From CAYNCE01 sp964522515 (GTDB lineage: Bacteria > Patescibacteriota > Patescibacteriia > UBA2196): a stretch of DNA of 11,903 nucleotides. The stretch spans positions 1 to 11,903 of the forward strand of contig CAZFWC010000018.1 in NCBI GenBank assembly GCA_964522515.1, written 5' to 3'. Positions 6,563 through 9,858 of this stretch are shown here, one piece after another. The notes below the pieces were generated by a model. The model did no database searches and was not told the DNA's origin. It saw only the letters and a program-made list of their open reading frames with translations. Within the stretch, counting starts at the first letter, position 1; every line of letters starts with the position of its first letter. Both the position numbers and the translations under genes were made by a program.

Positions 6563-6611
6563 TCCGCCGTCGCCACCAATCCTAAATACATTAGCTAAGG
6601 CGGACAGGCTC
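6563..6611 (-). repeat. Family B repeat, left arm of GIY-YIG cassette 2
   Basis: The gene-facing end is GGCGGACAGGCTC (6599-6611), the exact inverse of 6916-6928. The middle (CCTAAA) and the outer end (TCCGCCGTCGCC) also match the inverse of the other arm, with small gaps. The last base overlaps the nuclease stop codon. Confidence 0.75.
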
Positions 6612-6892
6612 TAATGTTTATTTTTACAAAAAATATGTTTTTTAATAAAAGCTCTACCAGAACCTGATTTTAAATATTTTTCAAATTTGATAGCTTTTTC
6701 TTGACAATTATTTCCTGTAAAAACACAATGCCAAATTAATTTATAAGGGTGCTTGCTTTTTGTGTAGCTTGATTTTTGGTAATCATGTTCTATAATTCTT
6801 TTATCTAAACTGTTAGTCGATCCTTTATATAAACTATCATCTTTTAAACTTCTTAAAATATAAACAAAATATGAATAATATTTATCTGACAT
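6611..6892 (-). CDS. GIY-YIG domain endonuclease, second subfamily
   Basis: 93 residues from the ATG at 6892. The motifs are FVYILRS (GIY strand), SLYKGST (YIG strand, with Lys replacing Ile), NSLDKRIIEH with the catalytic Arg, FEKYLKSGSG with the metal-binding Glu, and GRAFIKKH near the end. The -LKSGSGRAFIKK ending separates it from the copy at 4800-5114, so this is a different subfamily and not a recent duplicate. A GTG at 6913 would add seven residues; the ATG nearer to the GIY motif is preferred. There is no clear ribosome binding site. It is enclosed by inverted family B repeats, and the stop TAG shares its last base with the repeat. It is probably a selfish or mobile nuclease gene co-transcribed with the secretion operon. 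Confidence 0.88.
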   Translation of the reverse strand: MSDKYYSYFVYILRSLKDDSLYKGSTNSLDKRIIEHDYQKSSYTKSKHPYKLIWHCVFTGNNCQEKAIKFEKYLKSGSGRAFIKKHIFCKNKH

Positions 6893-6915
6893 ATTTTTTA
6901 GTTTTAAAAACACAG

Positions 6916-6963
6916 GAGCCTGTCCGCCGTAGCTGTGACCTTTAGGGTTGAAGCGGAGGAGGA
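6916..6963 (+). repeat. Family B repeat, right arm of GIY-YIG cassette 2
   Basis: It reads GAGCCTGTCCGCCGTAGCT, then GTGACCTTTAGGGTTGAAGC, then GGAGGAGGA. This is the best-preserved family B copy in the window and serves as its reference. It begins immediately after the stop codon of the 437-residue gene (0 nt). Confidence 0.78.
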
Positions 6964-8277
6964 TTAGGCAAATATTTGTTGACTTAAATCTGAAATCATA
7001 TTAAACTCTTCAAGCGTTAAGCATTGTTCATTATTTTCTGTTTTATTTTTTATTATTTCTTCAACTGATTTTTCTTGCTCAATACTTTTATTTCCTAAAT
7101 TTAAATAATTTTGATAAACAGGTGAGGAACGCCAAGCTTTTATTCCTTGCGCTTTTTTTTCATAAGATTCATCTTGCAATAATTCAATTTTATTTTTAAT
7201 TTTACTGATTGTGTCTGAAATACTTGTTCCTAATTTTCTAAAATCATTAATACTAATATCTGAAAGCTCTTCAACTGGTCCAACTAATCTTTTATTAATT
7301 TTAAATTCTTGATAAGTATCTTTTTCTAATTTATTATCTTTAACAAAATTTGAACTTTGAATTTTAGATTTTAAATTTATTTTAGGTTTTATAATCTCTT
7401 GACTTGTCGCAAAAACTTGTCCTGGAATTTTTTTAGTTGGTTCAAGGTTAAACCTTGAATCTTCTTGTTGTTTAATAATTTTTTTCTTTTTTTCTTCCTG
7501 ATCACTGCTCACTGATAACTGATCACTTTCTCCTTGATCTTGATACGACGGATGAATGTAAGTTGAAAAAGGCTTAACTTGTTGCAAAATATTTTCATCC
7601 ATATTTTGTTTTTGAGATAATAATTCTTTTTCCACAATATCTAATCCTTCTTGTGTTTTTATTCTTACTGATTCAATTATTTTTAAAACTTTTTGCGCTT
7701 GTTCATTAATTAATCCAACTCCGCCAAGTTCAACCGGTCTAATTAAAACATCTTTAGTTTCTAAAAGATCGCGCACATCTCTCAACCTAGAATCAATTAC
7801 TCGTCTTAATCTTTTGTTCACACTTTCTAATAAATTTAAATTACTTTGCTTAATAATATCATCAATTAAATATTCAAAAACTGTTTGGCTTTTTTTGTGT
7901 TTTTTTATTTCTTCTTTATCTTTTAATTTTAACGCTTCTTCCTCGTCTTCGCGATGAAAATAAAACGAAGGAATTATTTCATCTTTTCTAAGCAAACCTG
8001 AATTTTTTTGTTCTTGTTTGTCCGCCGTAGCTGTGTCTTTTAGTGTTGAAGCGAAGGCGGGCTCTAATTTTTTATCTAAATCTTTTTTATTTTCATCTTC
8101 CCTTAATTTCCCTGCCCACCGTAGCCCTGCCTTGCCGGCAGGCAGGCTTGGCGAAGGAGGGTCATTTCTTAATTTCTTAGTTTCTTTTTCTTCTTTTAAA
8201 TCTTCTTTCACATTTAAATCAACAGTCTTTAACTGCCCGCTTTTGTTTTTAATTAAAATTTGATTATCATTTTTCAT
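6964..8277 (-). CDS. Conserved-looking hypothetical protein of the T4SS locus, with in-frame repeat peptides
   Basis: 437 residues, soluble, with no signal peptide or membrane helix. The N-terminal 125 residues are charged and low in complexity, with two repeat-encoded peptides, at 40-56 (PSLPAGKAGLRWAG) and 72-87 (EPAFASTLKDTATADK). A helical block follows at about 130-225 (FEYLIDDIIKQSNLNLLESV). A linker holds a third repeat peptide near 249-260 (SDQLSVSSDQ). The C-terminal module at about 325-437 looks well ordered: RLVGPVEELSDISINDFRKL, GIKAWRSSPVYQNYLNLG and LTLEEFNMISDLSQQIF. I recall similar C-terminal sequences near PrgI in other Patescibacterial genomes, but cannot name a family. A cytoplasmic accessory role in secretion is inferred from position only. 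The ATG at 8277 has no Shine-Dalgarno sequence, but a possible promoter lies just upstream. Confidence 0.75.
   Translation of the reverse strand: MKNDNQILIKNKSGQLKTVDLNVKEDLKEEKETKKLRNDPPSPSLPAGKAGLRWAGKLREDENKKDLDKKLEPAFASTLKDTATADKQEQKNSGLLRKDEIIPSFYFHREDEEEALKLKDKEEIKKHKKSQTVFEYLIDDIIKQSNLNLLESVNKRLRRVIDSRLRDVRDLLETKDVLIRPVELGGVGLINEQAQKVLKIIESVRIKTQEGLDIVEKELLSQKQNMDENILQQVKPFSTYIHPSYQDQGESDQLSVSSDQEEKKKKIIKQQEDSRFNLEPTKKIPGQVFATSQEIIKPKINLKSKIQSSNFVKDNKLEKDTYQEFKINKRLVGPVEELSDISINDFRKLGTSISDTISKIKNKIELLQDESYEKKAQGIKAWRSSPVYQNYLNLGNKSIEQEKSVEEIIKNKTENNEQCLTLEEFNMISDLSQQIFA
7499..7528 (+). repeat. TGATCACTG-type short repeat inside a gene
   Basis: TGATCACTGCTCACTGATAA followed by CTGATCACTT consists of iterated T-GATCACT-like units. 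It encodes SDQLSVSSDQ in the 437-residue protein. A related stretch lies at 9531-9563 in the next gene. It occupies a low-complexity linker. Confidence 0.55.
8020..8064 (+). repeat. Family B repeat inserted in frame in a coding sequence
   Basis: TGTCCGCCGTAGCTGTGTCT, then TTTAGTGTTGAAGC, then GAAGGCGGGCTC. It aligns over its whole length with 6916-6963, but encodes residues 72-87 of the 437-residue protein on the opposite strand without a stop codon. Confidence 0.78.
8110..8161 (+). repeat. Family B repeat with family D palindrome in its centre, in frame in a coding sequence
   Basis: The family B ends CCTGCCCACCGTAGC (8111-8125) and TTGGCGAAGGAGGG (8148-8161) flank CCTGCC..GGCAGG (8126-8146), the family D palindrome. 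The whole composite is translated as PPSPSLPAGKAGLRWAG in the adjacent protein. This is a clear nested insertion. Confidence 0.8.
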
Positions 8278-8284
8278 TGATTTA

Positions 8285-8313
8285 ATTATATCATATTAAT
8301 AGAACACTGATAA
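8285..8313 (-). promoter_or_regulatory. Possible sigma-70-type promoter for the 437-residue gene
   Basis: On the minus strand TTATCA (8308-8313) and TATAAT (8285-8290) are separated by 17 nt. The -10 is a perfect match and the -35 matches 4 of 6 positions. The ATG at 8277 lies 7 nt after the -10, so such a transcript would be leaderless. The -35 lies inside the outer repeat of the DUF559 cassette. In AT-rich sequence a chance match is quite possible. Confidence 0.28.
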
Positions 8314-8746
8314 ACGCAGATTTTTGTCCTTTGCCTCCCCTCCTTTTCAAGGAGGGGTTGTGGGGGTGGTTAATAAATAATTTTCCTTCCTGCTCCTTAC
8401 ACAAAACATAAATTTGATTAATTACACTATTTATATCCTCAAATATTTCTTGACTGTTAAATCTTTCTAATCTTATTCCTTTTGATTCAATATGTTTTTG
8501 TCTTTGTTCTTCATAATTAATTTGATCGTTTTGGTGGTGGGTAGATCCATCTATTTCTATCCCTAATTTTATTTTAGGACAATAAAAATCTATTACATAA
8601 TTATTTATTCCATATTGTCTTCTAAATTTATAATCAAATTGCTTATTTTTTAATTCTTGCCACAATAATATTTCTCCTTTTGGCATTGAACTTCTTAAAT
8701 GTTGTCTCAGGTATTTTTGATTTTTGTGGTTGAATAATTTGTTCAT
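8291..8746 (-). CDS. DUF559 domain endonuclease (Vsr / PD-(D/E)XK-like)
   Basis: 151 residues from the ATG at 8746. DUF559 proteins are small nucleases related to very-short-patch-repair endonucleases. Visible features are LRSSMPKGEILLWQELKNKQ (helix with the conserved Glu at 25), then KFRRQYGINNYVIDFYCP with Asp53, then KLGIEIDGSTHH with Glu64 and Asp66, and RLERFNSQEI near the end of the fold. These are the expected active-site positions. The final 27 or so residues (HPHNPSLKRRGGKGQK and SAFISVLLI) are translated from the flanking inverted repeats, not from the domain. A longer frame opening at 8998 runs through the repeats and the end of the upstream gene, so I start at MNKLF. It lies between two unknown operon genes in the same direction. 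Substrate is unknown. Confidence 0.88.
   Translation of the reverse strand: MNKLFNHKNQKYLRQHLRSSMPKGEILLWQELKNKQFDYKFRRQYGINNYVIDFYCPKIKLGIEIDGSTHHQNDQINYEEQRQKHIESKGIRLERFNSQEIFEDINSVINQIYVLCKEQEGKLFINHPHNPSLKRRGGKGQKSAFISVLLI
8295..8323 (+). repeat. Outer inverted repeat, left arm of DUF559 cassette
   Basis: ATTAATAGAACAC (8295-8307) is the exact inverse of 8914-8926. It continues TGATAAACGCAGATTT, which matches the other arm's ACGCAGAT-type sequence imperfectly. It resembles the widespread dispersed repeat AATAGAACAC..GCAGAT. Confidence 0.75.
8337..8374 (+). repeat. Inner inverted repeat, left arm of DUF559 cassette
   Basis: CCCCTCCTTTTCAAGGAGGG plus G (8337-8357), then TTGTG, then GGGGTGGTTAAT. 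The first 21 bases are themselves a hairpin (CCCCTCCTT / AAGGAGGGG). The 21-mer and the 12-mer recur exactly in inverse at 8781-8818; only the five bases between them differ. Confidence 0.88.
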
Positions 8747-8765
8747 TGATGGTTGATGGTTGTGG

Positions 8766-8781
8766 TCCCGAGTGCTCGGGA
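8766..8781. repeat. 16-bp palindrome TCCCGAGTGCTCGGGA
   Basis: Seven-base arms TCCCGAG and CTCGGGA surround TG. It lies just upstream of the DUF559 start and overlaps the first base of the inner right repeat, so it may be part of the cassette or an operator-like site. Confidence 0.6.
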
Positions 8782-8818
8782 TTAACCACCCCTTAGTCCC
8801 CTCCTTGAAAAGGAGGGG
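8781..8818 (-). repeat. Inner inverted repeat, right arm of DUF559 cassette
   Basis: ATTAACCACCCC (8781-8792), then TTAGT, then CCCCTCCTTGAAAAGGAGGG plus G (8798-8818). It is the inverse of 8337-8374 apart from the five-base centre. It is non-coding and lies about 35 nt upstream of the nuclease start. Confidence 0.88.
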
Positions 8819-8884
8819 AGACTCTAATTGACTACTAATTAAAATTCTCTTAACACCTAAATTTTTATCAGCTAATTTTAATTT

Positions 8885-8926
8885 ACGTTTATCTGCACAA
8901 TCTGCGGTAATCTGTGTTCTATTAAT
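8885..8926 (-). repeat. Outer inverted repeat, right arm of DUF559 cassette
   Basis: On the minus strand from 8926 it reads ATTAATAGAACACAGATTAC, then CGCAGATTGTGCAG, then ATAAACGT. It is longer than the left arm, and its internal CGCAGATT and GCAGATAAACG look like a decayed tandem unit. The first bases include the TAA stop of the 308-residue gene. Confidence 0.75.
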
Positions 8927-9848
8927 TCCAAATAAATTTTCCTGTATTTTCATCCCCAAATGCCATTTCTGAAAATTCTTTTTCTCCAGCTTTAGCACAC
9001 AACATTTCTAACCCAACACCAATCATTGCTGATTCTTCAACTGAAAAATTTAATCTTTTTTGTAAAATAAATTGTAAAAATTCAATTAAATATTCTGGTT
9101 TTTCTGGACTTTGCAAAAATTCCTGCTTAGCTTTTTCGCTTTTGTGTCGTTCTAAATACGCGCCAAAAAAATCCATAAATCTTTCATCATTTTTAAAACT
9201 TTCTGCTAATTTTCCTTGTTCACAAAATGCTCGCAAAATCCCAACTACTTTAATTTTGTCACCGGAATTAATCGCGGAATAAAATTCATCCTTGATGTTA
9301 GCTTTTTGGTTGGCTGCATCATTTTCTTGGTTGGCTCCATCCCTCTCGGGTGGAGCCATTTTGTTAAATCTATTTTGCGCCACCAAAATATTCTGAAAAA
9401 CAGATGACTGTGCAAATTGATTATATTTTTGTGTTAAGTCTTTGATGTTGGCTCCATCCCTCCCCGCCTGCCAATCGGCTGGAGCCTCAAGGCGACTGGC
9501 GGGCAGGTTGGGTGGAGCTTCCTGTTCAACCTGCTCACTACTCACTAATTTCTGTTCACTTTTCTCCTCATACAATTCCTGCAACTCATCATAAATATCA
9601 ATTAAAATTTCTTCAAAAAGTTCTTTATCTAAAGCCAAACCTTTATCAATATCAAACTGATACCAATCACTTAAATATTCTGGTAAATTAACATTATCAA
9701 ATTCACCTTTTTTAATTAATTCTAAAACCTTTAAAAAACCTCGCCTTTGTTTCCTGTCAATAAAATACTTTTGAATTAAATTATTCAAATTATTTTTACT
9801 CTCTTCTTTATTAAAATGGTCCTGAATTTTTTGCTCTAAATTATTCAT
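8922..9848 (-). CDS. Hypothetical helical protein of the T4SS locus, with two in-frame repeat insertions
   Basis: 308 residues, soluble, rich in Lys and Glu, no signal peptide; family not recognised. Residues 1-97 form one helical region (LIQKYFIDRKQRRGFLKVLE, WYQFDIDKGLALDKELFEEI). Residues 110-134 (APPNLPASRLEAPADWQAGR plus DGAN) and 164-182 (MAPPERDGANQENDAANQ) are translated family A repeats. Residues 185-295 form a second ordered helical region (VVGILRAFCEQGKLAESF, LIEFLQFILQKRLNFSVEES). Thus the insertions sit in the linker between two domains. It starts 10 nt after the 672-residue gene, with no ribosome binding site, so it may be translationally coupled. Its stop TAA lies at the edge of the DUF559 cassette, so the original C-terminus may have been changed. 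Role unknown. Confidence 0.75.
   Translation of the reverse strand: MNNLEQKIQDHFNKEESKNNLNNLIQKYFIDRKQRRGFLKVLELIKKGEFDNVNLPEYLSDWYQFDIDKGLALDKELFEEILIDIYDELQELYEEKSEQKLVSSEQVEQEAPPNLPASRLEAPADWQAGRDGANIKDLTQKYNQFAQSSVFQNILVAQNRFNKMAPPERDGANQENDAANQKANIKDEFYSAINSGDKIKVVGILRAFCEQGKLAESFKNDERFMDFFGAYLERHKSEKAKQEFLQSPEKPEYLIEFLQFILQKRLNFSVEESAMIGVGLEMLCAKAGEKEFSEMAFGDENTGKFIWN
9308..9365. repeat. Family A partial element in frame in a coding sequence
   Basis: The hairpin GGCTCCATCC (9333-9342) / GGTGGAGCC (9349-9357), followed by ATTTTGTT, equals one end of a family A element. Before it, GGTTGGCTGCATC (9308-9320) is a degenerate direct copy of GGTTGGCTCCATC (9329-9341). It encodes the MAPPERDGANQ region of the 308-residue protein. 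Confidence 0.78.
9447..9526. repeat. Family A hairpin with nested palindrome, in frame in a coding sequence
   Basis: GTTGGCTCCATCCCTC (9447-9462) and TTGGGTGGAGC (9508-9518) are the two sides of a family A end hairpin. The loop has been replaced by a 45-bp palindromic segment with arms CCGCCTGCCA and TGGCGGGCAGG (related to family D) and an inner GGCTGGAGCC. It encodes APPNLPASRL and adjoining residues. Confidence 0.78.
9531..9563 (+). repeat. TCACTAC-type short repeat inside a gene
   Basis: CTGCTCACTACTCACTAATT then TCTGTTCACTT consists of iterated YTCACT units and encodes KSEQKLVSSEQ. It resembles 7499-7528, which encodes SDQLSVSSDQ, so both genes carry the same kind of linker repeat. Confidence 0.45.
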
Positions 9849-9858
9849 AAATATTTTT

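Larger units (their letters stand above)
6563..6963 (-). mobile_element. Putative GIY-YIG cassette 2, inverted repeats around one nuclease gene
   Basis: A 401-bp unit: inverted family B repeats of about 50 bp each around one GIY-YIG gene. It lies between the 437-residue gene and PrgI. The far repeat begins right after the upstream stop codon at 6964-6966, and the near repeat ends 11 nt before the PrgI start. Mobility is an inference; no transposase is present. Confidence 0.5.
8295..8926 (-). mobile_element. DUF559 nuclease cassette with two nested layers of inverted repeats
   Basis: A 632-bp unit. The outer ends ATTAATAGAACAC and GTGTTCTATTAAT are exact inverse 13-mers. The inner arms (8337-8374 and 8781-8818) match at 33 of 38 positions, including an exact 21-bp inverse pair. 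The nuclease gene begins inside the inner pair and its tail runs out through the left arms. TTAA occurs at both extreme ends and could be a target duplication, or simply part of the inverted repeat. It separates the 308- and 437-residue genes. Confidence 0.65.

Noticed and set aside
8018..8263. Plus-strand reading frame of 81 codons
   Set aside because: It is antisense to the 437-residue gene; its Pro/Ala/Gly-rich part is the translated family B and D repeats.
8747..8998. N-terminal extension of the DUF559 protein by 84 residues
   Set aside because: It passes through both right-hand inverted repeats and overlaps the end of the 308-residue gene; the DUF559 domain begins near the ATG at 8746.
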